Assembly (NCBI GenBank): GCA_021292105.1
Contig: CM037862.1
Coordinates: forward strand, 7,110,765 to 7,174,764
Direction of reading: 5' to 3'
Origin: Anadara kagoshimensis
Taxonomy: Eukaryota > Mollusca > Bivalvia > Arcoida > Arcidae
Length of the DNA stretch: 64,000 nt
The number at the start of each line of letters is the position of its first letter. Position 1 is the stretch's first letter. The notes below the pieces were generated by a model. The model had not been told where the DNA came from and did no database searches. It saw only the letters and a list, made by a program, of their open reading frames with translations. The translations under genes were made by a program, and so were the position numbers. This document shows positions 1 to 12,904 of the stretch, piece after piece.

Positions 1-3000
1 TCAGGATTTAGTTTGCAAGCAACAAAAACATGCAAACCATCACACAACAACACACATCAGCACGCAACAACACACCATAACGCAACTACCAAGTCCTTTG
101 ACATCAATCGTGGTAATTTTGGAATTGTGCTCATACTTTAACGACGTAACTGATTTCGAGCACGACGTGCGTCAAGGTGACCTTTGTTACTGTACTGGTT
201 GATTTAAAATCATCCTTTCCACATTACAAATGGCAGTACTTAAACCTCTGATGAAACCATTTAATGTTATTTTTACTGTAAAGAACAAACTGGAAACTAA
301 TTTTGATCTATAGAGACCCGTTTTGATGTATAAAAACTCATTTTGATATATAAAAACTCATTTTGACATATAAAAACTCATTTTTATGTATAGAAACTCA
401 TTTTGATTCAGATACGTATTCCTGATTTACCTCATTGGATTTTTCTTATATAACATCTAAATAACTTATTTCTTTTAAGATATTAAGGTGAGTTTACACG
501 CAAAGTTGTCTACACGAACTAAATCTTGGCGGGTTTGGTACTAGTATTTCTATTTCTCATTTCACTGCAATAAGTTACAGCTGTCATTTAAAAAGTACTT
601 TTTACGTAAATATTTGTAGGATGCAAGGGTTTTTTTTTATTTTCACACATTTTTGGAAAGGGTGTAACCAAAACCACATACCGGTAGTTACATAAGGATG
701 TTGCTAAGCAACATTAGGGATTACATGGTGTTTAGAGAACAGAATTCTTACATAACAAAGAATAAATTCATTTTTTTTAAATTTAACTGAAGGTCGCATG
801 TGTTATCAGGATTTAGTTAGCAATACGTGACATTCAAAGCAACCAAGGGCAGGAAACAACATACAGACAACACGTACCAAAACACAGTCAGATGCTTATT
901 TAAAAGCTCCAATCTTCAGAAGGATGCTGGGCTTATGTTATCGAATGAAAGGGTTCAATGTTTGTAGGACATAATATCCACTCATTTTAAAACCATTAGC
1001 CCTTTAATTACACTTTAGCTTAATAATTTTAACAACATTCCTAGACATTTATTGAAATCAATGTTTCTATAAATAATATCGTACAAAAATTAAATTTGAT
1101 CTCGACAAAGTAATTCCGTCACCTGATTGTTTTGTACTCACCCTTTCGTCCAGTGAGACATGTTTATGTACAGGTAACTGAAGGCCAAGGTTGGTAACTT
1201 GACAAGGTTGGTAACTTGACATCGTATAATAAGCATGTCACAAATTCAAGGCAAATTCAAGACGAATTTATATCGTATTTCGAGTTATGAGCATTTTATT
1301 TTATGGTTTATGTGACGATCTTTTCTGTCATTGATATACAGTTAACTGAACACCAAGGTTGGTAACTAGACGACCTACATGTATAATAAGCATGTCACAA
1401 ATAAGAGGCAAATTCAAGACGAACATTTATTTTCTAGTTATGCGCTTATGATTTCATGGTTTGCTGCAGTTATATATTGAAATGTCTAGATATCTAATTT
1501 GTCTTCCTAATAAACATTTGACATGCAATAACCCAACTTTCAATTTTATTTATATGATAGCCATGGGAATGGATGCATCCAGAAAATATGTTATAAGTCT
1601 CTTCTTGTTTCAAAACCAAGAAATATGAATATGTTTATGGGGATTTATGTACCCGTTAAGAATGTTATTTTGGAAACAATCGTGGTGGTTTTGGAATTTT
1701 GCTCATATTTTAATGACGTAGTTGATTTCGATCATGAAGTGAGTCAGATGACCTTTGTTATCATACTCGCTTTATTTGAACCATTCTTTTTACATAACAC
1801 ATGTTGGTACATTCACCTTCGATGAAATCATTTAATGTTATGTTTACTATGAAGAAACTCATCTACAGATATATAGAAATTCATTTGATCAGAAGTTTAT
1901 AATTCAGATACGTATTACTGATATACCTCATTGAAATTTTCTTATGTAACATCTAAATATCTGATTTCTGAAGGTGGCTTTACACGCAAAGTTGTCTATA
2001 CGAACTAAATCTTGGTACTTCTAATCCTCATTTCATTGCAAAAAGTGTAACAGCTGCCATTTAAAAAAGTTTTACGTAAATATTTTAGGATACGAGATTT
2101 TCACGAATTTTTGGGAAGGGTGTAACCAAACCACATAGTTTACAAAAGGATTGTGTTACTAAGCAACATTATGAGTTAACATAATGATTAGAGGACAGAA
2201 CTCCTACATAACAAAGAAATAATCGACCATTTTCAAACTTAACTGAAGGTAGCACGTACTCTCAGGATTTAGGTAGCAATATCGTGACATTGAACGGTTC
2301 CTTCAAAGAAACCAAAGGCACAAAACAATAGACTACAACACGCGAAAACACAGCAATGCGCAATAACACAACAGCATGAAACAACACAACAGCAAACAAC
2401 AGCAACATACTACAGCATACGTCAAAAGCACAATCGAAATAGGATAAACGATAAACACAATTAGATAGCTGATTATAAAGCTTCAGACGGGCACTGGAAT
2501 TAATTTGATTGAGTGGTGTGGTTAACTTATGTTACAGGGCCTTAATAATCCTAATCATTTTACCGAAATGGCCATGGGTTTAAATATTCCATATCCCTGG
2601 TTTACTCGTTCAAATCAATATTTATCTATAACGTTATAATATCATATACAATTTCAATTTAATTTCGACATACTAATACTGCCATCTGAATGTTTTGTAC
2701 CAACATGTTTATAGGCAGTTAACGGAACACCAAGATTTGGTAACTAGACGGCGTATAATAAGTATGTCACTAATTCAAGGCAAACTCAAGACAAATTGAC
2801 ATTGTATTTTGAGTTATGAGCATATTATTTAATGGTTTATTGCCTTAACATATTGGACTGTCTTTCCTACAAAAATTCTGAATTTATGTCTTAATATCTT
2901 ATTTGTCTTCCAAACAGACATTTTACATGCAATAAGCCCACTTAAATTTCAATTTATATGATAGCCATGGAAATGGATGAATCCAGAAAATATGCCAGTA

Positions 3001-3160
3001 GTTTCTACTCATTTCACAAACGATGTATCCTACACAAAATAGGAATATATAAATGCGTTTTATGTACCCGTCAAGATTATTGCTTTGAAACCAACAGTGT
3101 TAGTTTTTTTGGAATTGTGGAGGAAACCAGACCACCCAGAGAAAAACGTCTTAGTTTAAA
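1..3160. repeat. Diverged tandem duplication, ~1.4-1.5 kb unit, about 2.1 copies
   Basis: The same series of blocks recurs in order. The block starting near 490 (acacgcaaagttgtct) recurs near 1980. The block near 1340 (gaacaccaaggttggtaact) recurs near 2720. The block near 1560 (tgatagccatggaaatgga type) recurs near 2957. A block beginning tcaggattta is seen at 1, 806 and 2262. A local duplication also links 1170-1300 with 1335-1445. Divergence is high and no reading frame is shared between copies, so this is old non-coding duplication. The left end lies outside the window. Confidence 0.7.
308..410. repeat. ~21-bp minisatellite
   Basis: About five imperfect copies of a unit like cattttgatatataaaaact lie head to tail. 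It occurs only in the first copy of the larger duplication, so it arose after that duplication or was lost from the second copy. Confidence 0.75.
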
Positions 3161-3179
3161 CAATATTTTATTTTAATTC

Positions 3180-4060
3180 ATAAATACATAAGTAAATAGA
3201 TAACATATACAAATATAGAAAATAGGATTCGGGAACAAGCCATGTGCTTATATTAACCCGTCTCCATATCTGAAAGTTACAATTATATATGCGTTTACTG
3301 TTATATAAATGCCATGTCATATTTTGTTTTTGAAAGAACTTGAATATTTAAACATGCAACAAAAGCTGGCTGTATAGACACATAATAGACCAATAATTGA
3401 TATTTGGGAAGACGTAGATATTTAATCAAAACTCATGCGCTAATATTTGGGATTCAATATTATATCACGATATACTGCTGTTTTTAAGACCTCAAAAAAT
3501 CTGACAATATCACGAATTACTGATGTTGTTTCCTCACAAAAATGATTTCACATCCATCAAACCACACTCTCCCCCTCATTCTACAACGACGGTCCTGTCT
3601 TATGAATCAAGAGTAACGGGCAATCCCCTTTCTAATAAATCAGACTTTGGTATTTCATTCATGAATGGTGCATTTCACTCAACATCTACATGTCTAGTAC
3701 ATGTTCCTCTACAGGATGTACAGATAAAGTGAAGTATGCAGACATGTGGATATTGTTTACCCAATTAAACTTTACATACATAAATATTTAGTTTGGAGTT
3801 AAGATTAAGTATTTGAAAATTGTTGCTGGAAGAATAATTTAAATTCAACGATTTCTTCAAAGATGTACTAAATGTACTTAAAATTGGCTAAATCTCCAAA
3901 TTTTCTAATTGGTCTCACTGCTGTAGTTTTTCTAAAGTTATCGGGACTTCTTGTATCAAATACCGATTCAAGGATTGTCCCTGGAAGTCCTAATTTCAGT
4001 TGTTCTGTTGACGTTAAAAAAACTCTTCCATGATTTGCGCTGGGGATAAGTTTAAAAACA
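3180..4060. other. No recognisable gene
   Basis: AT-rich sequence with only short open frames. A 69-codon frame at 3523-3732 has no recognisable domain or flanking splice pattern. Nothing else is supported here. Confidence 0.5.
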
Positions 4061-4215
4061 AAATTACTAATCCATGTTCAAATCACGCTCCCAATGCAAA
4101 GTAAAATCTTTGAAACTGAGCAATTATGTTACACGCGTGAACTTCCACCAGGGAAGTGAGGCTGGAAGGGTAAGCGCCTTCTGTTTAGCTAGCTACACCC
4201 GCCACGTCTAAAATA
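4061..4215 (-). mobile_element. 3' tail of the RT-element family (5'-truncated copy)
   Basis: Reverse-complement copy of the tail that follows the reverse-transcriptase fragment at 37690-38450. Landmarks are ccaatccatgtc-like sequence, acttccaccagggaagtgag, and tagctagctacac. The tail is found at about fifteen places in the window on both strands, mostly without coding sequence, as expected for 5'-truncated retroelement copies. Confidence 0.7.
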
Positions 4216-4410
4216 AAACTGAGAATGAAAGGAATCTAGTTGATTTTTAGCAAGCGAATTCCGTCTCCGAGTTTGTTTAGAAACAACGTTTTGCTGACAA
4301 GGACTCGAGTAAACATTTTAGTATTTGAATAAGCCAGAAGTTATTTACCTGACTTGATATTCATGATTGCTGGGGTTTTTAATGCACGTCTGAAATATGT
4401 ATTTACGAAA

Positions 4411-4619
4411 TACAGTATAGACCTGTCAGTATTTTAACACCAAGCTAACAAAAAGGAACCAAAGTTCGGATGCCGAGTGGCTAAGATATGGAGGACTAGG
4501 TTCCAATAAGCTGCCAGACGATAGATGTCGGCTGTCGAAGCACCAGGGGCTGAAATGAGTTGTCTTTTCGGCACTTATTCACATGATTAGTGTTAAACTT
4601 TTGACAGTTCTGTACCGTA
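4411..4619. mobile_element. MITE, CAGT-type termini, copy A
   Basis: Bounded by tacagtatagacctgtcag and its inverted counterpart ending ttgacagttctgtaccgta. Both ends continue into a tttaacac / gtgttaaa arm. Four copies of this family occur here (also 4821, 9474, 10922). TA at the edges and CAGT termini suggest mobilisation by a Tc1/mariner-like transposase. There is no coding capacity. Confidence 0.7.
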
Positions 4620-4820
4620 TATATGCTAGATACACATCTGTGATGCATCTGACGGGGTAATAACTATGATGATATAATAAGTAATATCTAAACTATACGG
4701 TGAGTTTGATAAAAAATAAAGTAAGAACTGCTAAAATAATCAAGAAGTACATATAGACATAAGGTAGGCGTTTTATAAAAGATATAACTCTTAAAAACAA
4801 AATACATAAATCCTACAAAT

Positions 4821-5021
4821 TACAGTACAGGCCTGTCAGAAGTTTAACACAAAGCTAACCAATTGATTTTGATACGGCAGCAGATCTCGTCTCCTCGTTG
4901 GCTTTATCTCGGCAGCTGTCTTTATATCTGTCGTTTTTCGGTCAATAGCTATCTATATCTCGGTCACTCGACAGTTGAGCTTTTTGTAATTCAGCGTTAC
5001 ACTTCGACATGTCCGTAGTGT
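4821..5021. mobile_element. MITE, CAGT-type termini, copy B
   Basis: The left end tacagtacaggcctgtcaga matches copies C and D. The right end (tcagcgttacacttcgacat) is a decayed inverted match. The interior is unlike copy A, as is usual for MITEs that share only their ends. Confidence 0.6.
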
Positions 5022-6288
5022 GCATCTAACAACGAGCCTATAGTTCGTAATAATTACCATTTGGTTCATTTTAGTATAAAATATATATGATATAGACATA
5101 ATTCTTATCTATTCTCATTTTTCATTTATCATGAATTCTGAAAGTTTGTGGTAAAAACACTTGTAAGTTAATGTTCTCGTACGGTTTTGTATAGAGTGAT
5201 TGTATTGTGGATAAATACGTACTTACATTAAGTCCTGATAAAACCACCTTTATATATATAACCATGGAAACACGTCATTGAAAATTTTTAAAATTCTAAA
5301 ACATCAGGGCGTTGTATTATGTACAATGTTGGATTATCTTCTATCTTTTTGATGTTCAAATACGTTTTAATGGACATTAGAGAAAGGAGTGTGTAATTCC
5401 TGGCTTTGCGATCACGATTTGGGTAGGACTCAACCAGACCCTTATATTCTGTTAAATTTTTGAAAAGTGGCAAAATGGACTGGTTCCCTGATGCTTTTTC
5501 AGTCATAATTAACATTTTTAATTTTAACGAATTGGACTTCGAAGTTTTCTTGTGCCCCAAGCGAGGAAGTCCGTGCCACTGTTGTCACTATACTGCTTGA
5601 AATTCAAAGTTTAGTAAATGTAGTTAGTTTTCTTTCAGTTCTATCTCAAGTTACTTATCTAAAATACGTCCTCATTCCAGCTACTAGTTCAGTTTTTCTA
5701 CTGGAAAAATTGCATGCTGTAAAAATGCTTTGGCTATAAGATTAGTGACGTAGAAGGTGATCGAGCTACAGGCTACCCCAATCTTCAGTTACTGAATAAA
5801 GCAATTGCCGTGTTCTTAAAAAAATACCCACTGGAAATAAATGGAACAGTGAGTATAGATTAGCTCTGTATGAGATGTAGATATAAATAACAAAACCACA
5901 AAACTCAGCGTATCGATTACGTCTCGGTGGGAATCAGAAATACCGTGAATCTCGGTTAATCGGATGTGCACATGACGTATCAAATGATTTCAATTCCACA
6001 AAGCATTGTTTTCGATTTGTTCTTGTCTAGAAAATTGACACGTTACACCCCCAGGGATATATAAATCATTACTGAATTAGAACTCTTAACTTCCATTGAA
6101 TATCAATAACGAGTTATGTTTATTATGACCAAGGTTTCTGTTTGCTTCTAATAGGGAATCTGACGTAGAGACCTGTATCAAAATACACGTAGTAGAATTG
6201 TGGCGTGTGTTAAAGACAATAAATAGAGGAAATATTTCCATTTCTGTGAAAAATGATTATTCAAAAATTATACATAGAATATAGGGGG
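5022..6288. other. Mostly featureless; one unrecognised minus-strand frame
   Basis: A 90-codon minus-strand frame (5288-5560) reads as a plausible polar protein ending in DVLEF, and it continues open-looking upstream in a different frame. I do not recognise it. It could be a fragment of an exon or of an old element, or chance. Nothing else is supported in this stretch. Confidence 0.3.
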
Positions 6289-6651
6289 GTACAAAAGGAG
6301 TTGAATAATGGTGTTTAACGTCCCAGTCAAGAATATTTCACTTATATTGAGACGTCGCCAGCTATAGGTGAAGGTGCAGAAATTTTGCCCATGCGTTGTG
6401 CTGATGGCATTATACAGCAGGGTTCTTTATCGTGCCAAGCCTACCAAGACACGGGACCTCGTTTATTTTAAGTTCCCATCCGAAAGAACTGTGACTTTCA
6501 TTTCGTAATGCCGAGTGCTTGGCGAAAGAACAGTCACTACCCACTTTTAAGTCTTGGGTCAGACCCGGCGGGGGTTCGAACCCACGACCTCCCACTTACG
6601 GAGCGAGCACTCTACCAACTGAGCTACCACAGTGGTTCGGGTACAAAAGGA
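6289..6651 (-). mobile_element. tRNA-derived SINE (full length, with target duplication)
   Basis: The minus strand reads a tRNA-like head (gtagctcagttggtagagtg, then an intact B box, ggttcgaacccc). A body follows and ends in cccagtcaagaat / gacgttaaacaccatt with a caactc tail. A 12-bp direct repeat, ggtacaaaagga, flanks it at 6289-6300 and 6640-6651, so this is a target-primed insertion. The head is part of a SINE, not a tRNA gene: the anticodon region is degenerate and ~260 bp of shared body follows. Confidence 0.9.
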
Positions 6652-7375
6652 AGTCTTACTTGAAGAGAAACGAGATAAGGGATTTGAGCAGATATGCCTA
6701 TTGTGATATAATAAAGTTTGTCAATTACTTGTCAGAAATTTTCTTTGGGCACTCCTGTTTCCTCTATCGCCCAGAACTGATATTTGACCGGGGTGTCAAA
6801 CACAGTTACTAAACTCAACTACAGTCACTCAACGTCAACAGCTAATCAGAATACTTCCTAACTTCAGGCATACTACAGATGTTCCACATTCTCAGACATT
6901 CTTTTCGTGTTGTTTTTGTCCGGTACGCGAGATAAAAATCTTCGGAATTACCAGAAACCAAGTCAGTAAACTTAGCCAATCTTACATATAAGTTAGCGTT
7001 TAATTTCTTTGTTGAAATCTTTAGATGTTTGTTGTCAGGGAGAGCCTGTCTGGTGGAGATTGACGTACGTCATGTTTGTATAATCAGTAATGAATCTAAA
7101 CATATGTTTATCTTGACCGTTTCTGTCCTGTCTATCTTACTGATCACGAGTTTTGTAATTACTCATTACCAGAAAAAAACATTACTATGTCCCTTTTCTA
7201 AGCTAGCAAAATACAACTAATTGAAGATGCAACAAATAATAATGATTTTTTTATCATGGCTAAGTTTAATGAAAACCACAGTATGTAAATATAAAAAAAT
7301 AAAGAAATAATAAAGATAATAAGAAAATGTAAACAAAAGTGATTGTTTTTAATATATTCGACTTTAATTTGTTAT
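6652..7375. other. No recognisable gene
   Basis: AT-rich. Short open frames at 6519-6812 (partly inside the SINE) and 7029-7220 have no domain. No repeat shared with other parts of the window was seen. Confidence 0.5.
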
Positions 7376-7445
7376 GAAATCAATCAAAAACAAACATACT
7401 AATCCATGTCCAATCATAATCCAGAAACTGAGCTTAACTAGATCG
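7376..7445 (-). mobile_element. RT-element tail, short fragment
   Basis: Contains atcaaaaacaaacatactaa followed by tccatgtccaatca, the reverse complement of the terminal part of the family tail. Confidence 0.65.
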
Positions 7446-8279
7446 GGCTTCTCTGGTTTTGAATGTCGATCTGGGAAAGATCGAGTGTCTCTGAATATCA
7501 TATCGGACTTCGTTTCTCTACATGTATAAGGATGTGGATTTGTTATTTTATTGCCCATCCTGTGCATTACAAAAACAAAACTATAACATACTTCTGTCGG
7601 GAATAGCAAGTTTAACACCAAATTGCACTTTCTGAAAAAATGAAAACGTTGTCACACCTTCGTCAAAGGTTATTTTCATTAAAACGTCTAATGTCATTAA
7701 TTGTTTCTTAAATAATATAAACCACAATGTTGTAAGTTTGCTGCATTCTCTGATTCAGAACCTATAGCTAAACCGGCAATATGACACTTTGAGATAATGT
7801 CTTCAACCATTTTTGTTTAAGTGTTTTCTCTTGTTCCTGCAGTTATAATGCCAAGTCATTTGATCTTAATTATACTTAAGATTCTTGACATAACAATGAT
7901 AATGTCGATTTTAAATGATAAGATTCTGACGGAGCTCGTAACATGAAATAATTTAGAAATAACATTTCGAATATTCGCAATAGTAATTTCGCACATTCGT
8001 TATTTCGTTATTTTGTCAAGCACCATATGGACTCCAAACATAAAACATTCTGAAGATACAAATAAAAATATTAGAGTTTTTAAGACAACATATTGGTTGT
8101 GTTGTGAAATATAATTTTCCAACAAACAATCGGTATACCAATGGGCACAGACTGTGCACCGCTGCTTGCTGTGATTTGATTTTTTTAATATGAAGCAGAA
8201 TATATGCAGAAAGAACCTTATTGAATCTGGAAAGAAAATTGACGCCAAATTATTCAACAACAGATGCAGACATATAAAT

Positions 8280-8900
8280 GACGCTATATATCTTTATAAT
8301 TCTAAATTTTGAAATTATGTGAATGTCATCTATCTTCGTGAGCTTGAAATAAAAGGTAAGACTGATTCTTCAAGTCCTGCTTTAAACTAATACCTCAATA
8401 ATGTTATTCATGAAAGACTACACCTGAAGCAGTATGACAAACGTGATGGCTTACCCGTTTCTATTGTCACATTTCCTTTTCTATGCTGCTTCTCGTGCTT
8501 CACAATGGAAGAGCTTGTTGCCACTACGGAAACTTTATACAACCATGGTTTGCCTGAAGCAAGCTGCTTACAAATAAATTGTGGGCGCAAGGATATTGCA
8601 ATCTTAGGCTTATCAAGGTCCTCAATTTTTATGGCTGTCATAACAATATTGTTGATGTAATAAGCGTTATGCCTTTATCCAGATTTTGTCTGGAGATATT
8701 CTGAGGTCCCATATTTCCGTGTCCTTACATTCTCAATTTTGAATTCACACACGTGACGGGATAAGCTTACCCTTCCAGAGCACTCAGTCGCACTTCCCTA
8801 GTGGAAGTTCGGCGGCGTGATTAACTTTATTTGCCAGTTTCTAAGTTTTTATCCTGCTTTTGGATTGGGATTTGGACAAGGGTTGGTATGTTTATTTTTT
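8280..8900 (+). mobile_element. Degenerate reverse-transcriptase element fragment with its 3' tail
   Basis: DNA from about 8290 to 8660 aligns block by block with the reverse-transcriptase fragment at 37690-38250 (for example gtgaatgtcatctatct, tatgacaaacgtgatggc, gcttacaaataaattgt, aggcttatcaaggtcctc). It is followed by the family tail (cacttccctagtggaagttc ... ggattgggatttggacaagg) to about 8890. It is decayed, with no long frame left. It is older than the 37690 copy. Confidence 0.75.
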
Positions 8901-9473
8901 TTATTCACAAAAGTTATTTCGTATTTTTAAAAGGCTATTTCGAGAGCTCGATATAGTTATTGAAAGTATATGAAATAGTATTTCGATATAGAAAAACATT
9001 TTTAAAAATGTCACATTACAGGCTTTGTAGATACTGGCCTATAAACGCTACAATACAATATTATCATTACAGACAATAAGCTCAAGAAAATAAAACTTTT
9101 CAGAAAGTCTGATAACCTTATTTTTACAACACGCATAAACATGTAGTTTTAATTATGATTTGGCGATGCATGCACACATTTTGCAAGTTTTAACCATATG
9201 TTTTCTTTATTATTTTCTTTATATTTCAATTTAATCTCATCAGATGACAAATTATTACAGTTTATGTTCCATATAGTACTTGACTTCAAACCTAGAAATT
9301 ATATAAAGGGAATAAAAAGAGTATTAAATGCAATAAAATGCAAAATTTTATTTTAAAGAATTTAGAGCAATGGGATATAAAAATTTGTTTTTAAATTGAA
9401 ATTGTTATACATAGATATGTAATGGTTTATGTAGGGTTATTATTTTATCACTGACATAAAACCTGGAGAAATA
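8901..9473. other. No recognisable gene
   Basis: AT-rich sequence with no long frames and no repeat shared with other parts of the window. Confidence 0.5.
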
Positions 9474-9688
9474 AAGTACAGGCCTGTCGAAAGTTTAACA
9501 CTAAGCTAACGAAAATAAGGCGAAGTTCGACTGCCAAGTGACAGCTATTGTACCGAAAGCTACAGGGAGAGAGATGACAGCTGTCGCCGAAAAGATGTCG
9601 GGATATATAAAAGAGAGACCGAGATAACCTACCGATTTGGTACTAATTCGTCAGCTTAGTGTTAAACGTTCGACAGGCCTGTACTGTA
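9474..9688. mobile_element. MITE, CAGT-type termini, copy C (best preserved ends)
   Basis: The left end agtacaggcctgtcgaaagt and the right end acgttcgacaggcctgtact are inverted copies. Both continue through the ttaacac(t) / agtgttaa arm to give an inverted repeat of roughly 35 bp. The interior holds several short GA-rich and hairpin-like motifs and no frame. Confidence 0.8.
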
Positions 9689-10254
9689 GCATGTAAATAT
9701 ACAATAATTCAGAGCAAAAAAGCAGTTAAATAAATTGTTTTAATTAAAATTATCATCTTACATCATAACTAAGAACTCGGTTTTTTCGAGTTTAGAGCCA
9801 ACGTAAGGTTAAGGTCAACACTAAAACATTTTTATATCACATTTGCCATGCAGATAAGTAACGTTTGCGCCAATTTACAAGACTGATGTAACATTGCTGT
9901 TAGACTAAATGCTATATCATTGTTGTTCGCTTATTAAAACATTGGTTAAAATAATTGTCCCTTAGTTCGTAATCTATAACTAAAAAAATATGCAAAATGT
10001 TGCTGCACTTCAGGTATAAAAATCTTCTCATTGAAGAAAAAACGGGCATTACATGCTTATCATAAACACCCTTGTTCAAAGCTCAGGTCCCAATTTTAAT
10101 ACGTTATGCCGTTCTGTCTCTTGACATTGGTTTTAGGTTTCTTTACAGAGGTTACTTATGATAGGAGATCATTTTGGAATAGATTTTTCAGGTCTCTTTG
10201 TCAAAATCAAGGTCACAGGTATTATGAAATTAAAATCGGTTTCCACGCAATAAC
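9689..10254. other. No recognisable gene
   Basis: AT-rich. Nothing supported. Confidence 0.5.
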
Positions 10255-10395
10255 TTAAGTTCAATGAAGTTACCAATAGGTCTCACTTCCCTGATAAAAG
10301 TTCACGTGTTTAACTTTGCAAGTTTCAACGTTTACGTTTTTACTTTGTTTTTAGATTGTGATTTGGACATAGATTGGTATATTTGTTTTTGATTA
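10255..10395 (+). mobile_element. RT-element tail copy
   Basis: Reads tctcacttccctgataaaag, then a cacgtgtttaactttgcaag block, then gattgtgatttggacataga and a ttggtatatttgtttttga end. This is the same order as the tail after the reverse-transcriptase fragment at 37690-38450. Confidence 0.7.
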
Positions 10396-10659
10396 AGACA
10401 TATATTGTAGATTGGGATTGATTGTAGGGTCGATAGGTCAAAGGTCATGGTGGTTTTAAAAAGTGCGTTTGTAAATGGGTTCGGTTGCCGAACAACTAAA
10501 AATGTTGAAATTCTACAGAAATGTTTTATTCCTTGAAATAAAAACGATGTAATACATAGAGCTATAAAGAATTCAAATACTGTGTCAAATTATTATTATA
10601 CTAAAAAATCTATTCACGGAAAGAAAGAAAAGATCATATGTGTTATGTATAGAAATGGG

Positions 10660-10722
10660 ACTGCCATGTGCTACTTTTGATTGGTATCGCTTTATGAAAA
10701 TTCAAAAGTAGTACATGACAGG
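10660..10722. mobile_element. Short palindromic MITE
   Basis: A ~20-bp inverted repeat (ctgccatgtgctacttttga against tcaaaagtagtacatgacag) encloses about 20 bp. A larger relative with the same ends lies at 62217-62351. Confidence 0.65.
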
Positions 10723-10921
10723 GCGATAACCTTTAAGTACTGTACTCAAATGGTACAACAATCGTGCTGGGAATTTTACTTGTTTCACAAAAACTTGTCA
10801 TTTTTCTTATAGCATAATAAATCATACTATCGTGAACACATATAGCGTTTTTGATGAAACATACTAGTCTCAATCTGATATGAACATACCAAGAATGGAA
10901 TTATGATAAGTGTCTCATAAC

Positions 10922-11152
10922 ATTACAGGCCTCTCAAAAGTTTAACACAAGCTAAGGAATCGAAATTGAACCTCGACAGCGGGGTGGCCGCGATATGAAT
11001 AGTTAGTTGCAGAAAAATCAGCTAAGAGATAGGTTTAAAAATAGATAACGTCTGCCGAATAATAGCCAACTTGACATCAAGACGAGCTGTATTCTCGGTA
11101 GTACGTGTAATTCTTAAGGTTAGTGTTAAACTTTCGACAGGCCTGTACTGTA
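10922..11152. mobile_element. MITE, CAGT-type termini, copy D
   Basis: The left end is ttacaggcctctcaaaagtt. The right end is tttcgacaggcctgtactgt, preceded by tagtgttaaac. Same family as copies A-C, with another interior. Confidence 0.75.
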
Positions 11153-11454
11153 CAGTACATTCATAAGCCAACAGTTTTAATTCTCTTGATAAATTTCCTA
11201 CTTAGACCCCTAGTAGCCAAGTTTGTTTGATCCCCAGTCGGGGCCTGTGGGGGAGACGTATTTAATAACTATTAAATCGGCGTGGTAAAAGATTATCTTA
11301 ATTATACTTACAATGATAAAAATCATATAATAAAATTATAGTTACAAGAAGTTAATATAATGCTTAGAAGGATTGGCCTATGCATTTCTTATATTTAAAA
11401 TAAATCCCACAGTTTTAAACAAGTGTTACGTGCATAAAGAACGTTTGGGGAGCG

Positions 11455-11590
11455 TAATGTCTAAACGGGAGGCGCTTACTCTTCCGGAGCACCCGGTCTC
11501 ACTTCTCTGGAGGAAGTTCACATGTTACTTTAAAGTTTTTACTTTGCTTTGGGATTGTGCCATTGTGTTTTGGACTTGGAATGACATATT
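11455..11590 (+). mobile_element. RT-element tail copy
   Basis: Contains ggaggcgcttactcttccgg, agcacccggtctcacttctc and gaggaagttcacatgtta, followed by the tttactttgctttgggattg block, in tail order. A poly-T run follows at 11591-11610. A second short echo of the tail end lies at 11660-11690. Confidence 0.75.
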
Positions 11591-11719
11591 TCTTTTTTTT
11601 TTTTTTTTTTGCAAATGCATGCAAATATGTTGGCATTATAAAGATAACTTGTATTGTGGATCTTCTACTTTGGGATTGGGATTTGGGAATTCAACGATCA
11701 TTTTTAATTTTTTAACAAG

Positions 11720-12688
11720 AAATATATTCATTTTTCAAATATAGATGTCGGGTTAAAAACTGTAAATAACAAAAGACGCGTAAACCACAACACTAGAGTA
11801 CTGCCAATGTTTTAGGTTTGCAATTGTTTTGTCGTGACGTGGTCTTGACGACAGCGATTTTTTTTGCGACATAAGGCTAGGTGTCCAAATTGTATGTAAT
11901 TATTTTTATACTTTTTGATATTTATAATATTTCATATTCTTTTTTTTAAATTTTACATGAAAATCGTGTAGCGATCCAAAAAGCGAAAAATATACAGATA
12001 TCTTGAAAAATGCAAAGCATTTCCTTCCATCAAATATGAGTATGTTAAACAATGCATTTATATAGACGTTAGACACAAACATTTTACAACCCTATAGTAC
12101 CTTTACCTACTATTAGAGTTTATGTATCTGGTTTTTATAATAAAAAAACTTAAACTAAACAAAAAAAAATCATAAGAATAATCTCATGAAATTTGATCAA
12201 AAATCGGTCAAGGAGTAAAGTCAGAATCACTTAAAAAAAGGTTAATTTAACATAATTATAAACTCTATGAAACACGTCAACAATAACGTAAGCGTGTGAA
12301 TACTTTTGTGCAACGTCTTGGGGAAATGTCGGTCTCATTTTATGAAACTCTCTGCTAACATTAACAGTTATATACACATCACAATTCCTTCAATACTGGA
12401 TATCAATCTATCACAGTGGTGTATACCACTTGGTGTTTTCTCTCTGAAAGCTAATTCGGAGTGGGGTTTTTTCAATATGAGCATTTTTTTTTTTGGTAAA
12501 CACCGATAAATTATAGTATTTAAGAGATGGACTACGTGAGTTTTTGCATGGTTATGTCTACGCCTCGTCCATTTCTATTTATATATAATAAATTTATTTA
12601 AACAATTGTTTGAACAGACTTCATAAAAGCAACAGTAAGCAACAGTTGTTCTGTACGAAAGCATATTAAGCTCATGAATAAAAAAATT
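11720..12688. other. No recognisable gene
   Basis: AT-rich, with poly-T and poly-A runs. Only short open frames, none with recognisable features. Confidence 0.5.
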
Positions 12689-12904
12689 AAAAGGCGTAAT
12701 AACGCGAAATAAAGGCGGTATAATACACAAAAAGGCGTAATAACGCGAATTGAAAGGCGTTATAACGCGAAATAAAGGCGTAATAACGCGAATTGAAAGG
12801 CATTATAACGCGAATTAAAATGCGTAATAACGCGAAGTGAAAGGCGTTATAATGCGAATTAAAAGGCGTTATAACGCAAAATAAAGGCGTTATAATGCAA
12901 AAAA
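12689..12904. repeat. ~21-bp minisatellite with a self-complementary core
   Basis: About ten imperfect units of the form aaaggcgttataacgcgaat. Each holds the palindrome gcgttataacgc (or the gcgtaataacgc variant) and brings CpG into an AT-rich setting. Units differ by a few bases and one is longer. Confidence 0.85.
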
